DNA of 64,000 nucleotides from Dawidia soli (GCF_018598185.1 NZ_JAHESC010000005.1:124001-188000), one strand, 5' to 3'; shown: positions 1 to 8,778, numbered from the stretch's first letter. Made by a program: numbers and translations. Notes: generated from the letters alone by a model not told the origin.

Positions 1-1654
1 TAAACGACGATGCCGGAGTTACCGTGATGGCGGCGGTGGCCGTCTTGCCGCCACTTACCGTCGTGGCGGTAATGGTTGCGCTGCCGGTCGATACTCCTGT
101 TACTAAACCGCTGCTGTTGACCGTTGCCACGGCGGTATTGCTCGACGCCCAGGTAACGGACTGGTTGGTGGCATTTGCAGGACTGACCGTGGCCGTAAGC
201 TGCTGGGTAAGCCCCACCTTGATGCTGGCGCTTGTCGGGCTGACCGCCACCGACGCGACGGGCACGTCCGGCACATTGGCGTTGGTAAGCACCCGGTATT
301 GAAAGTTCGACAGCGACTGTGTGGCGCCCGCCGTGAGCGTAACGGCCGCGCCCGTATAGGCATCGACATAACTGCCGGCCAGCGCCGCCGGGATCACATA
401 GCTCGCACCGTTGTTCCGCAGGTTGGCCAGCACGACAACCTTCTCCGTGCCCGATACTTTGGTAAAGGCGCATACATCGTTATTGGAATACGTCGTGAGC
501 GTGCCCCGGCGTACGGCGGTACTGTTGGTGCGGAAGGTCAGGATTTTGGTAAAATCGGCCGCCGCCGTTGGGTTGGCGCTCCAGTTGATCTTGACGGTAG
601 TATACGGCCAGGGTATAGCCTGGTTAAAATCCACCTCCTGGCCGCTGGTCAGGAACGGCACGCCTCGCATATAGGCCGAAACCACGAAGTTCACGACGAC
701 GCCCGCATGGTTCTGAAACAGCTGAAAGGGCAGGAAGCCGTCCGTGCGGGTTTCGGTGTCGTGGTTCGCGGTGTAACGCACTACCTGTTGGGCGGCGCCG
801 GCATACGTATACTCGGTGTTGGTGACGGATTGAAACAAGGATACAGATCCGCCCTTGGCGACATCCTCCAGCGCATCGTAAAACCATTTATCGCCGAAGT
901 TCATGTCAAAGCCCGCCTGGAAGTTCTCGATCCGGTCGCCTTCGGCAAACATCAGCAACTTGTGCGATGTGATGCCGCGCAGGTTGTTGATGACCGCCGT
1001 CCAGAAGGGCAGGGGGGCATTGTTGGCAAAGTCGCATCGGTAGCCGTCGATGTTGGCGGCAAAGATCCAGTAACGCATCGCGTCGATCATCGCGGCACGC
1101 ATCGTGGTATTGTTCATGTCGAGCGCGGCTACGTCGCTGAACTCCGCGAGCTGTTGAATGACGCCATTCACGCGTACGTACCAGTCGGGATGTTGGGTGA
1201 TCCACGGATGGTCCCACGACGTTTGGTTGACGACAAAGTCCAGCATGACCGCCATGCCCCGGCTGTGGGCGCCGTCTACGAGCGTACGCAGGTCGGTTAA
1301 CGAGCCATACTCCGCGCCAACCGCCTTGAAGTCTTTTACACAGTACGGTGATTGTGAGCTGCGCGCATCGGTGCCGTGCGGATAGAGGGGCATGAGGTAG
1401 ATCACGTTGGTGCCAAGGGCCTTGATCTGGTCCAGGCGGCTGATGACACCCTGCAGGTTGCCGGCCGCGCTGTAGGGGCGGATGTGTACCTGGTACATGT
1501 TCACATCGCGGGCATCGGGCACGCCCGAAAACGGGGTGCCGTATGGGGGCGGGTCCTGGGCGTATAGCGCCTGTGCCAGCAGCATCAGGAGTACTGCCAA
1601 CCCCTGGAGCCGGATTCGGAAAAGGGCGTAAAACAAGGGGAAACGTTCTTTCAT
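1..1654 (-). CDS. secreted alpha-amylase family GH13 with Ig-like domain, 3' end beyond window
   Basis: Predicted endo-acting alpha-glucan hydrolase, exported by an N-terminal signal peptide (about residues 1-32, ending LAQALYAQ). The frame is open from ATG 1654 to base 1, giving 551 visible residues and no stop, so the gene is 3' truncated by the window. GH13 landmarks lie in one frame: region I DFVVNQTS, region II GYRCDF with nucleophile D208, region III FAEGD with acid/base E238, and region IV ANHD with D299. The beta-sandwich C domain (about 380-455) is followed by a bacterial Ig-like Big_2 domain (about 460-550). More domains, perhaps a secretion tag, may follow. Region I carries Gln144 where most GH13 enzymes have His. 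No other starch gene adjoins it. Fold and family are confident; exact specificity is not. Confidence 0.93.
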   Translation of the reverse strand, partial: MKERFPLFYALFRIRLQGLAVLLMLLAQALYAQDPPPYGTPFSGVPDARDVNMYQVHIRPYSAAGNLQGVISRLDQIKALGTNVIYLMPLYPHGTDARSSQSPYCVKDFKAVGAEYGSLTDLRTLVDGAHSRGMAVMLDFVVNQTSWDHPWITQHPDWYVRVNGVIQQLAEFSDVAALDMNNTTMRAAMIDAMRYWIFAANIDGYRCDFANNAPLPFWTAVINNLRGITSHKLLMFAEGDRIENFQAGFDMNFGDKWFYDALEDVAKGGSVSLFQSVTNTEYTYAGAAQQVVRYTANHDTETRTDGFLPFQLFQNHAGVVVNFVVSAYMRGVPFLTSGQEVDFNQAIPWPYTTVKINWSANPTAAADFTKILTFRTNSTAVRRGTLTTYSNNDVCAFTKVSGTEKVVVLANLRNNGASYVIPAALAGSYVDAYTGAAVTLTAGATQSLSNFQYRVLTNANVPDVPVASVAVSPTSASIKVGLTQQLTATVSPANATNQSVTWASSNTAVATVNSSGLVTGVSTGSATITATTVSGGKTATAAITVTPASSF

Positions 1655-1710
1655 AAAGTGTGGTGTTTAGTTTTTTTAGGACGTGGAATTAACGTTTGAA
1701 TGGCTATATA

Positions 1711-1720
1711 CAAACGTTTG
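1711..1720. promoter_or_regulatory. palindrome CAAACGTTTG upstream of the amylase
   Basis: A perfect 10-bp palindrome with the central ACGT typical of LacI-family operators lies 57 bp upstream of the amylase start. A second AACGTTTGAA stands at 1691-1700. Sugar genes are often under LacI regulators, but none is encoded in the window, so the assignment is inference from base pattern alone. Confidence 0.35.
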
Positions 1721-1845
1721 CGTGCGCACAATCAAAGCACGTCCATCACGCTGCCGGAATCAATTTGTCGGTAAAAAATCTAGAAATAAGATGCGCGATA
1801 AATGGCTAAGCGGTTCAGCCAGAGCGCGTTGCTGCCGGGGGCGAT

Positions 1846-2637
1846 CTAATGGCGATTAAGAGTGCTCGGATCGTTCACGGCGGGGTAGCCGGTCAGCGTT
1901 TGCAAACACTGCGCATTTTGCAGCGCATCGCCCAGGGTGTTGTTGAAGTATACATAGACGTCCTGGCCGGCCTTCAGACTGGCCCCGATATAGGTCGCAT
2001 ACTCGTGCAGTGTCGGGGTATTGTAGCCACCTTTATAGTCACCCGCCGGGCCGTGAAAACGCAAGTAAACTACCGGTCCGGGCACCACGGTACGCGGAGG
2101 TTTCGAGCGGGGCATATCGTGAAGGACAAACGAAATGCGCAGCCGCTGCAAGAGCCGGGCGACGGCCTCGTGCGCATACCAGCTTGCATGGCGGAACTCG
2201 ACACATACATGCCAGGCCGGCGACGTGTTGAGCGTCGTGACACATTCGAGGATCTCCTTCACCCAGGCAAAGCTGGTCATCGTTACGCTCGCCGGAAATT
2301 GTATCAGCAGGCAACCCTTCTTACGCCCTACGCCTTCGGCGATCTCCATAAAGCGCTCGATATGCTCCGGGGTGAACGTGAGGTGCCGGTTGTGGGTGAT
2401 TTCACGCCACAGCTTGATAGTAAACGTAAAATCATCCGGGACATCGGCCGCCCATTTTTCCAACGTAGCGGCCAGCGGCAACTTGTAAAAGGTACTGTTC
2501 ACCTCCAGGCTGTTGAAGAGGCTGCTGTAATAATGAAGCCGGCTGCCCGCCCGGAAAGCTTCCGGAAAGGTGGCCTTCGGTCCGGGTAATACGATATTAC
2601 TCGTACCGATGTATAGGGTGCCGGGGGTTTTATACAT
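1846..2637 (-). CDS. DUF72 (YecE-like) family protein
   Basis: A 263-residue cytoplasmic protein of the DUF72/YecE family, a TIM-barrel-like group with no settled reaction. Family hallmarks are the opening LYIGTSN, YSSLFNSLEVNSTFY at about 40-54, the FTIKLWREITHNR stretch (family form F.K..r.iTH), the CLLIQFPAS segment, CVEFRHASWY and the late VYLRFHGPAGDYKGGY. The size fits the family (about 240-290). ATG 2637 is preferred; a TTG 30 bases upstream at 2667 would add ten residues that match nothing in the family. It stands alone, facing the amylase promoter region downstream. Family assignment is firm, function unknown. Confidence 0.9.
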   Translation of the reverse strand: MYKTPGTLYIGTSNIVLPGPKATFPEAFRAGSRLHYYSSLFNSLEVNSTFYKLPLAATLEKWAADVPDDFTFTIKLWREITHNRHLTFTPEHIERFMEIAEGVGRKKGCLLIQFPASVTMTSFAWVKEILECVTTLNTSPAWHVCVEFRHASWYAHEAVARLLQRLRISFVLHDMPRSKPPRTVVPGPVVYLRFHGPAGDYKGGYNTPTLHEYATYIGASLKAGQDVYVYFNNTLGDALQNAQCLQTLTGYPAVNDPSTLNRH

Positions 2638-2993
2638 ACGGAAAAGCGTCGGAACATCCGGTTTCAAAAACTGTACCCGGCCGGAACACCCTTGGTGGCA
2701 CTGTGAAAGGCGTAAATTCTACCATTCCCGTAACATTTCGTACCTCGTAAGATACAGGCTTCGCCTACCTGCCCGGAAGCCGGGAGTACGGGGGTGGCCG
2801 TGAAAAACAAGCCGTCGTGCACAACGCACGGCCCCGGCGTAGCATGGCTTCCGATTTCTGCAAGCGAGACAAAATACGCGACGGAGTGCGTGAGGAAATA
2901 GTTAAACGGATTCTGTAGACTGACGGAATTTCATACATCCTCTCGGGAATTCCCGGAATACTAAACAGATTTGCAGCCCCAATATCCTCTACC
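2638..2993. other. divergent intergenic region
   Basis: About 356 bases between the divergent DUF72 and M48 peptidase genes. No convincing gene or RNA. The only structure seen is a perfect 12-bp palindrome CGGGAATTCCCG at 2944-2955, 38 bases before the peptidase ATG, a possible operator or chance. No TAnnTTTG box was found on either strand. Confidence 0.5.
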
Positions 2994-5105
2994 ATGAGAT
3001 GTATACTAACGGTTGCCCTTGTTGCACTATGTTGTACGCCGGCCTTCCTGCAAGACTTTAATCACTATAGAACGGTGCAGTCGCAAGGCCCGGTGCCGAA
3101 AGACTTCACAGACCGTTCGGCGGCCAAATATGCCCAGGAGCTTACCAACATGACGCACGACAAGGAGGAGACACGTCGTGAACGCAAGGGGCGGAAGAAA
3201 TTTTATCTGGAAAGCACTTTCAACCTCGACGAATTTCTCGGCAGCGGAAACGTACTCTTTAACGATGAGATCTCCACGTATACCAACAGCGTTTTACAGG
3301 AGGTGTTAAAACCGTACCCCGCCCTGCAAAGCAAGCTGCGCGTATATACTGTCAAGTCGCCGGTCACGAACGCTTTCACGACCAACAATGGTATCGTCTT
3401 CGTCAACCTGGGCCTGCTGGCACGCCTGGAAAACGAAGCGCAGCTGGCGTTTGTCCTGGGCCACGAAGCGACCCACTACGAAAAGAAACATGTCATCAAC
3501 AGCTATGTCAATAACGTCGTGATCGAAGAGTCGCGCGATTATCGCAAGTTGTCTTCGTCCGATAAGGCCTTTGCCAAGAGCTCGTATTCGCGCGAGCTGG
3601 AGACCGAAGCCGACCAGGGTGCCATCGACATTTATATCCGGTCGGCCTATAGCAAAGATTCCGTCGGCTCTATCTTCGACGTGCTGCGCAACGGCGATCA
3701 CCCGATCTTCTGGACACGCTTTGACAAGCGCACCTTCGAGTCGGCCCGCTATATCTTCCCCGACACACTGGTGGCCAAGTCTGTCAAGAGCACCTATCCG
3801 CAGGAGGACAACGACGATGAGCTGAGCACGCACCCCGACGTGCGTAAACGCAAGCGCATTGTCGCCCGCAAGTTCCGCGACGGCGGCCCCGGCGACTTAT
3901 ACCGCGTTTCCAAAACAGGATTTGAAAAGGTGCGGAAGATGGCCCGCTTCGAGCTCTGCCGGCTGTACTTGCTCGAACACCTGTACTTTGATGCCCTGGC
4001 CCTGGCCATCAGCCTGCAGGAGCAAGACCCGACTTCGGTATACCTGAAGGAAACAGTAGCGAAGGCGTTATACGGCCTGGCCAAAGCCAAGCTGGCGGAT
4101 GACGAATACCAGCGCCAGGAAAACTGGGCCAGCACCGAGGCCTACCTGGCCGAGTTCTTCAGCCGCCAGACCGCGTATGAGACCAGCGTTACCGCTATGC
4201 GCGAATTGAACAAATGCCTGGAAGCAGCGCCCGAAAATAAGGAGATCGCGCTGATGCTCAGTGATATTATCCGCTCGCTGGCCGCCGAGCAAGATGACCT
4301 GGAGGAAAGCTTTCTGCGCACGGCCACCGAAAAAGAGATCCCCGAGCTGGAGTATCCCTATACACAGTATGCGTTCCTGGATTTTAAAGACAACGACGAG
4401 TTCTTTGAACGGTTTGACAAGCAGATCGCCATCGTCCGCAAAGAGATTGCCGAAAGCAAAAAGATCACCCGGAAGAAAAAGAAGATAAAAGTTAAAGAGA
4501 AGCCGCTGGATGTAAACAAGATCGTGGTGGTAAACCCGATCTATAAGAAGATCGACACGCGAAAAAAACAACGGGTGCGTCACATCGAGGCCGAAGAGGT
4601 CATGCTGGACATCGATGAAAAGATCGGTGTGGCCGCCGGGCGACTCGACCTGAGCTCCGAGGTGATCAACCCCAACAACGTGACGTCGGGCAGCATCCGC
4701 ACGATGCAGGCCAACAGCATCCTGAACGACTGGATCGATGAGCAGATGCGTTCCGAAAAACTGCAGGTGAGCCCGATCTATAATGAGATCACAGCATTGG
4801 CGGACTCCTATAAAACAGACCACTTTGTATGGATGGGTGGCATCAGTGTTACCCGCAAGCGCCGTGGTAAGGTGTGGCTGGTCATCGCCAGCGCGGCGGC
4901 TCCACCCGCGGCACCGTTGCTGATACCGCTGGTGTTTACGCCAAAGGGCCGCAGCATGTATTTCAGCCTGGTCTTTAATGTGCGCACACAGGCGTTGGAA
5001 GTTGTCGATGTACGCGCCATGTCGGTGCGTGACAATGCCAACATCCTCCAGTCCAATATCTACTACACACTCCTGAAACTTAAAAAAACCAAAGTAAAAG
5101 TATGA
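2994..5105 (+). CDS. exported M48-family zinc metallopeptidase
   Basis: Predicted periplasmic or membrane-associated zinc endopeptidase of the M48 (Ste24/HtpX/BepA-like) group. An N-terminal signal peptide (residues 1 to about 20) precedes the catalytic domain. The zinc motif HEATH is at residues 157-161 (ligands H157 and H161, general base E158), and ETEAD at 203-207 supplies the third ligand. At 703 residues it is much longer than a bare M48 domain. The second half (about 320-700) looks helical and repeat-like, as in the TPR-bearing BepA proteins, with a Lys-rich stretch near 490-500 and a C-terminal region of unknown fold. Its stop overlaps the next start by four bases (ATGA), so translation is coupled with the following outer-membrane protein. 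An envelope quality-control role is inference. Confidence 0.88.
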   Translation: MRCILTVALVALCCTPAFLQDFNHYRTVQSQGPVPKDFTDRSAAKYAQELTNMTHDKEETRRERKGRKKFYLESTFNLDEFLGSGNVLFNDEISTYTNSVLQEVLKPYPALQSKLRVYTVKSPVTNAFTTNNGIVFVNLGLLARLENEAQLAFVLGHEATHYEKKHVINSYVNNVVIEESRDYRKLSSSDKAFAKSSYSRELETEADQGAIDIYIRSAYSKDSVGSIFDVLRNGDHPIFWTRFDKRTFESARYIFPDTLVAKSVKSTYPQEDNDDELSTHPDVRKRKRIVARKFRDGGPGDLYRVSKTGFEKVRKMARFELCRLYLLEHLYFDALALAISLQEQDPTSVYLKETVAKALYGLAKAKLADDEYQRQENWASTEAYLAEFFSRQTAYETSVTAMRELNKCLEAAPENKEIALMLSDIIRSLAAEQDDLEESFLRTATEKEIPELEYPYTQYAFLDFKDNDEFFERFDKQIAIVRKEIAESKKITRKKKKIKVKEKPLDVNKIVVVNPIYKKIDTRKKQRVRHIEAEEVMLDIDEKIGVAAGRLDLSSEVINPNNVTSGSIRTMQANSILNDWIDEQMRSEKLQVSPIYNEITALADSYKTDHFVWMGGISVTRKRRGKVWLVIASAAAPPAAPLLIPLVFTPKGRSMYFSLVFNVRTQALEVVDVRAMSVRDNANILQSNIYYTLLKLKKTKVKV

Positions 5106-5839
5106 GGCTCGGTTGTCTGATCGTATTCATCCTGGGCGCGCTGAGCAGCCAGGCCCAGGTACCCGGCTTTGTGGGAAAACGTTTTTCAGTATTCCTCGAC
5201 GCCAATCCGTCACCGGCCGTATTTGCGCAGTCGCCCGGCAATAAGCTGATGGTCGACCTCGATGCCGGCACCAACATGGCGACGACAAACCGGTTTGCCT
5301 TCAACACCCGTCCGCAGGTAACGGCCGAATACCAGCTCTTTAAGCGCCACGCCATCGGTGTTTCCTACAGCCGGGCCAGCTTTGGCACGACACGGGGCTA
5401 CTACACGTCGCCACCGGTCGAAGGGCAGGAGTACAGCTATCAATACGATCCGGATGTGGTCAAAGGCGATGCGTTGGGCCTGCACCTGAAGTTTTATTAC
5501 AGCACTACCGTGGCGCCCATCGGGTACTACCAAACATTGTCGGTGTATTACACACGCCTGAACACCTATGACACAAAAAGCTCCGGCGCCAAACAATTCC
5601 GCGACGACTTTAAATATCCCGTGGTGACGATGCAAATGGGCCGCCAGAGCATGCCGTTGAAGAACCTGCTGGTGCGCGCCGGGTTCGAGTTTGGCTGGGC
5701 CTTTGTACCCGGTAACTTTTTAACCGAAAGCGAGAGCGACTGGAACGCCGACGATTTCTCGGGCTATAAAGTGCACCAGAGCCTTATGGGATACTATTTG
5801 TTCAACCTTACCCTGGGCGTAGGTTACGTTCTGTTCTGA
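5102..5839 (+). CDS. predicted outer-membrane beta-barrel protein of unknown function
   Basis: A 245-residue protein with a clear signal peptide (cleavage likely after LSSQAQ, residue 19 or so). The rest alternates short aromatic-rich strands (for example VTAEYQLF, IGVSYSRASF, LHLKFYYS, FNLTLGVGYVLF) and ends in a strand with a terminal Phe, as outer-membrane barrels do for BAM insertion. I recognise no family. It overlaps the upstream peptidase by four bases and is followed six bases later by a lipoprotein, so the three are surely one transcript. It may be a substrate or partner of the peptidase; that is inference. Confidence 0.7.
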   Translation: MRLGCLIVFILGALSSQAQVPGFVGKRFSVFLDANPSPAVFAQSPGNKLMVDLDAGTNMATTNRFAFNTRPQVTAEYQLFKRHAIGVSYSRASFGTTRGYYTSPPVEGQEYSYQYDPDVVKGDALGLHLKFYYSTTVAPIGYYQTLSVYYTRLNTYDTKSSGAKQFRDDFKYPVVTMQMGRQSMPLKNLLVRAGFEFGWAFVPGNFLTESESDWNADDFSGYKVHQSLMGYYLFNLTLGVGYVLF

Positions 5840-5844
5840 TCAAT

Positions 5845-6444
5845 ATGCGTAAACGTTTATTCTATATTATTTTGGTGGCGCTGGCCGGCGCCTGTACCCC
5901 GGAGGAACAGGACAATCCGTGGATCGGACCTACCTGCTATGATGGCATTCGCAACCAGGATGAAGAAGAGATCGACTGTGGGGGCCGGTGCATGCAATGT
6001 GAAGTTTTTGTCCCGGTCGTATCGCCTTGCACCAGTGCGTTAAGTGACAATACGCTTAGAATTAATGATCGGAACGTGGTGGCGGCCATCAGCGATTATT
6101 CCTGCGATATCAGCACGGTAGGCTATACTATTGCCATCCTGATCGACGGCGTCGATAGCTTTGTTGTTCACCTGGGCGGATCGGGCAAACCTACCAAAAG
6201 CGGTACATACACGATCGTGTCGGATATCTATTCCGTTGGCACGACCGAAGCCGCGATCCACTATGAGGAAAGCGGTTATGATTATCCGTTTACCAACTAT
6301 GGTGGTACAATATATGTGACGGTGACGAAAGATAAGAAGATCACCGCCGAGTTTTGCAGTGTAACCCTCAACAGCCGGGACTATTGGGGCTATGAAGTAT
6401 ATTACCGCATCGTCTCCGGACGCATCAGCGGGTGCCTGCAGTAA
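5845..6444 (+). CDS. Cys-rich lipoprotein with DCGG motif
   Basis: A 199-residue lipoprotein: the signal sequence ends in lipobox LAGAC with the acylated Cys at residue 17. Next comes a compact cysteine motif at about 32-52, CYDGIRNQDEEEIDCGG then RCMQC. This resembles the calcium-binding-like DG.xN..E...DCGG..C motif seen in many Bacteroidota surface proteins. The remaining 140 residues look all-beta and are unknown to me. It is the last gene of the M48 unit and ends 20 bases before a strong hairpin terminator. Surface location and export are supported; the role is not known. Confidence 0.72.
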   Translation: MRKRLFYIILVALAGACTPEEQDNPWIGPTCYDGIRNQDEEEIDCGGRCMQCEVFVPVVSPCTSALSDNTLRINDRNVVAAISDYSCDISTVGYTIAILIDGVDSFVVHLGGSGKPTKSGTYTIVSDIYSVGTTEAAIHYEESGYDYPFTNYGGTIYVTVTKDKKITAEFCSVTLNSRDYWGYEVYYRIVSGRISGCLQ

Positions 6445-6464
6445 ACCGGTTATACGTATCGGAC

Positions 6465-6502
6465 CGTGGGCGAGTGGCTTCTATTGAAGCCGTTCGCCCA
6501 CG
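6465..6502. terminator. bidirectional intrinsic terminator between convergent genes
   Basis: Two 17-base arms (6465-6481 and 6486-6502) pair except at two positions around a TATT loop. They form a very stable GC-rich hairpin followed by CTGTTTT on the plus side. The hairpin covers the last codons and stop of the minus-strand LytTR gene and lies just past the plus-strand lipoprotein stop, so it should stop transcription from both directions. Confidence 0.75.
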
Positions 6503-7176
6503 ACTGTTTTATAGAAGATCTCGCTATATGATTCGCCAATGGGGATATACCGGTTCTTGATATAGACCTTGGAGTTTCGGAACGAAATGATCTTGTCGAT
6601 CGAGATCATAAACGATCGGTGGATCCTTTGAAAGTTATCGGGTAACAGATCTTCCATGGATTTGAACGTTGTCAACGTCAGAATGGGGTTAGGCTTGTCG
6701 GTGTGGATCTTGAGGTAATCTTTATACCCTTCGATGTAATAGATGGATTCCAGCGGAACCTTGACGATGTTGTGTTCGACCTTGACAAAGATGTAATCGT
6801 GTTGTTGTGCGATCTTGTTCTTCAGCACGTCGAGTGCCCGCTCGGCGCCCAGTAAAAAACGGTTGAACGGCACCGGCTTTAGCAAGTAGTCGATGGCGTT
6901 GACTTCAAATCCCTGAAACGCGAAATGCTCGTGGGCGCTGACAAAGATCACACGTGGTGGATGCGCCAGGCTTTTGAGAAACTCGATGCCGGAAAGGTCG
7001 GGCATGCTTACATCCAGGTAGATCAGGTCGATCTTGCCGGTGTTGAGCACGGTCATCGCGTCCATGGGCCGGAAGAACGATCCCTTTAATTGCAGGTAGG
7101 GTACTTTCTCAACGTAGCCGGTTAACAGGTCGATGGCAAGCGGTTCGTCATCGATAATAATACAGTTGATCTTCAT
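6481..7176 (-). CDS. LytTR-family response regulator
   Basis: Two-component DNA-binding regulator, 231 residues. The receiver domain (about 3-120) has the acidic pair DD near residue 9-10, phospho-acceptor D55 in IYLDVSMPDL, and the conserved Ser/Lys region ending SAHEHF...LLKPVPF. The C-terminal LytTR domain (about 130-230) shows FVKVEHNIVKV, IYYIEGYKDYLKIHT and FQRIHRSFMISI, the hallmarks of this non-HTH DNA-binding fold. The gene sits six bases downstream of the LytS-type kinase, so the two form a cognate pair. Target genes are not evident; the neighbouring SusC/SusD pair is one candidate. Confidence 0.95.
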   Translation of the reverse strand: MKINCIIIDDEPLAIDLLTGYVEKVPYLQLKGSFFRPMDAMTVLNTGKIDLIYLDVSMPDLSGIEFLKSLAHPPRVIFVSAHEHFAFQGFEVNAIDYLLKPVPFNRFLLGAERALDVLKNKIAQQHDYIFVKVEHNIVKVPLESIYYIEGYKDYLKIHTDKPNPILTLTTFKSMEDLLPDNFQRIHRSFMISIDKIISFRNSKVYIKNRYIPIGESYSEIFYKTVVGERLQ

Positions 7177-7182
7177 GACAAC

Positions 7183-8295
7183 TTATGTTGCAGTAGGGGT
7201 TAATAATTCGGTCCAGTCATCCTCTTCGGTAAGGTGTATCTGGAGCGTTATGTGAAAGCATTCGGCCGTCTCGCGGATCTCGAGCGAATACCGGTTGCCA
7301 TAAATGAGGTCTAACCTCCGTCGGGTATTGGCCAGGCCGATACCACTATAGTGCGTATCAAATTGCCGCCGGTTTTCGGCGTACGGCAGCTTGCTGTTAC
7401 TGACAGTGAAGAGCAGGGTGTCGCCCGCCAGTTGCAGGTCGATCAAAATGCTGCTGCGGTGATAGTAAGAGATCCCATGCTTGAACGCATTCTCCACAAA
7501 CATCACCAGCAGCGACGGCTCTATGCGCGCCCGGCGCAGGTCGCCGGCATACGTAAAACGGATCTCGATATTGCCGGTGTCGGGTATGCGCAACCGCTGC
7601 AGCGAGATGTAGTCTTCGATGTGTGTGAGCTCCTTCAGCAGTTGCACCCGGTCGCGTTTGGTTTCGTACAATACATACCGCATAATGGATGAAAGCAGCA
7701 GGATCGCCCGGCCGGCCGATGGCGACTTCTTTTCGGTCAGCGAGAAGATGGTATTGAGGGCGTTGAATAAAAAATGTGGATTGACCTGGTTCTTGAGCAG
7801 CGTCAGCTCCGTACTGATCTTTTCTTTTTCGATCTGCTCTTCGCGCCGGCGTTGTACTTCCCACCGCAGGATCATTTCGAAGCTCGTACCCATGCCAAAC
7901 AACAGGAGCAGCGGGAATACATGCATCGGCCAGGTATAATTGCCGTTGGGAATGATCGGCGACCCCGGCATCAGACCCATGGAATTGAAGCAATCTTTCA
8001 GGATGGTGTTGACGAACATACACACAATCAGCAACACGGCATATGTACCATACTTACGGTTGGTCAGGTAGAAGGGCACAAGCAGGTAGGTATTGACGAA
8101 ATAAAAGGGGATGGTCAGCAAACCCAGGAGTAGCCAATACTGCCCCTGACTCACCAGCAGGAAATGCGAATCGTGCCGCATCAGGATGGGCCAGGGCATA
8201 ATAAAGACCACGGCCATGGTGCCATGAAACAGGTGCCGGTATGTATTGGCATTTAACGCGAACCGTATTGGTCTCATCTTCATATTATTGCCCAT
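7183..8295 (-). CDS. LytS-type membrane sensor histidine kinase
   Basis: Membrane histidine kinase of the YehU/LytS class (His_kinase PF06580 plus HATPase). About four hydrophobic segments occupy residues 15-150, then a short coiled linker, then the phospho-acceptor motif LLKNQVNPHFLFNALN, and a degenerate ATPase domain with MFVENAFKHG (N box) and GIGLANTRRRL (G box). The chosen start is ATG 8295 (MGNNMKMRP); an upstream TTG at 8316 lies inside a 13-bp inverted repeat and is unlikely. ATG 8283 is also possible. It is translated with the LytTR regulator downstream and lies 39 bases after the marR stop, so all three may be co-transcribed. The stimulus is unknown. Confidence 0.93.
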   Translation of the reverse strand: MGNNMKMRPIRFALNANTYRHLFHGTMAVVFIMPWPILMRHDSHFLLVSQGQYWLLLGLLTIPFYFVNTYLLVPFYLTNRKYGTYAVLLIVCMFVNTILKDCFNSMGLMPGSPIIPNGNYTWPMHVFPLLLLFGMGTSFEMILRWEVQRRREEQIEKEKISTELTLLKNQVNPHFLFNALNTIFSLTEKKSPSAGRAILLLSSIMRYVLYETKRDRVQLLKELTHIEDYISLQRLRIPDTGNIEIRFTYAGDLRRARIEPSLLVMFVENAFKHGISYYHRSSILIDLQLAGDTLLFTVSNSKLPYAENRRQFDTHYSGIGLANTRRRLDLIYGNRYSLEIRETAECFHITLQIHLTEEDDWTELLTPTAT

Positions 8296-8303
8296 CGATA
8301 TAA

Positions 8304-8316
8304 TTGACGACGTCAA
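8304..8316. promoter_or_regulatory. inverted repeat TTGAC-GAC-GTCAA
   Basis: A perfect 5-3-5 inverted repeat in the 39-base gap between the marR gene and the kinase start, nine bases before ATG 8295. Its place and size would suit a dimeric wHTH regulator such as the adjacent MarR protein. No footprint or second copy supports this, so it is only a candidate. Confidence 0.3.
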
Positions 8317-8334
8317 CTATACATCCAAAAAAAA

Positions 8335-8778
8335 TCAATCTCTTCCGTTCCGTTGGATCTTGTGTAATACGCTTAGGAAAACGTCCAGTTCCTGATCGGT
8401 CACGCCCGCCAGGAGTTTGGTCAATACGTCGGCCTCCACGGCCAGGGCCTTGACCATAATCTCGGTACCCTTCTCGGTCAGGACAAGCGACTTCTTGCGG
8501 CGGTCCTGGGTATCGGCCTGGCGGACTACGAGCTTTTTACGCTCTAGCTCATCCGTTAGCCGGAGAATGCCCGACTTGTCCTTGTGTAAGATCGACGAGA
8601 GCTCTTGCTGGGTAGATTCCTTTGTCTGGTTGATGACGTGCATCAGGGAAAGTTGCTCCTGGGTCAGGTCTACTCCCCGGGCCGGTAGCGCGGTCGCGAA
8701 ATGTTTGCCGACAAGTTTAAAAGTTTCTCCCATCAATAAGTCCCTCGATAATCGGTGCTCTGCTAAAACTTTGTTCAT
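8335..8778 (-). CDS. MarR-family transcriptional regulator
   Basis: A 147-residue winged-helix dimeric regulator. The central wHTH (about 35-105) reads LTQEQLSLMHVINQ, TQQELSSILHKDKSGILRLTDELERKKLVVRQ, then the wing DTQDRRKKSLVLTEKG with the family's D.R.k....LT.kG signature. Flanking helices form the dimer interface. MarR proteins usually repress transport or stress genes and respond to small aromatic ligands. The position directly upstream of the LytS/LytTR genes on the same strand suggests it controls them or shares their transcript. The ligand cannot be told from sequence. Confidence 0.95.
   Translation of the reverse strand: MNKVLAEHRLSRDLLMGETFKLVGKHFATALPARGVDLTQEQLSLMHVINQTKESTQQELSSILHKDKSGILRLTDELERKKLVVRQADTQDRRKKSLVLTEKGTEIMVKALAVEADVLTKLLAGVTDQELDVFLSVLHKIQRNGRD

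Noticed and set aside
2587-2599. TAATACGATATTA, similar to the shared regulatory 15-mer
   Set aside because: Lies inside the DUF72 coding sequence, differs in several bases and has no -7 box at the right distance.
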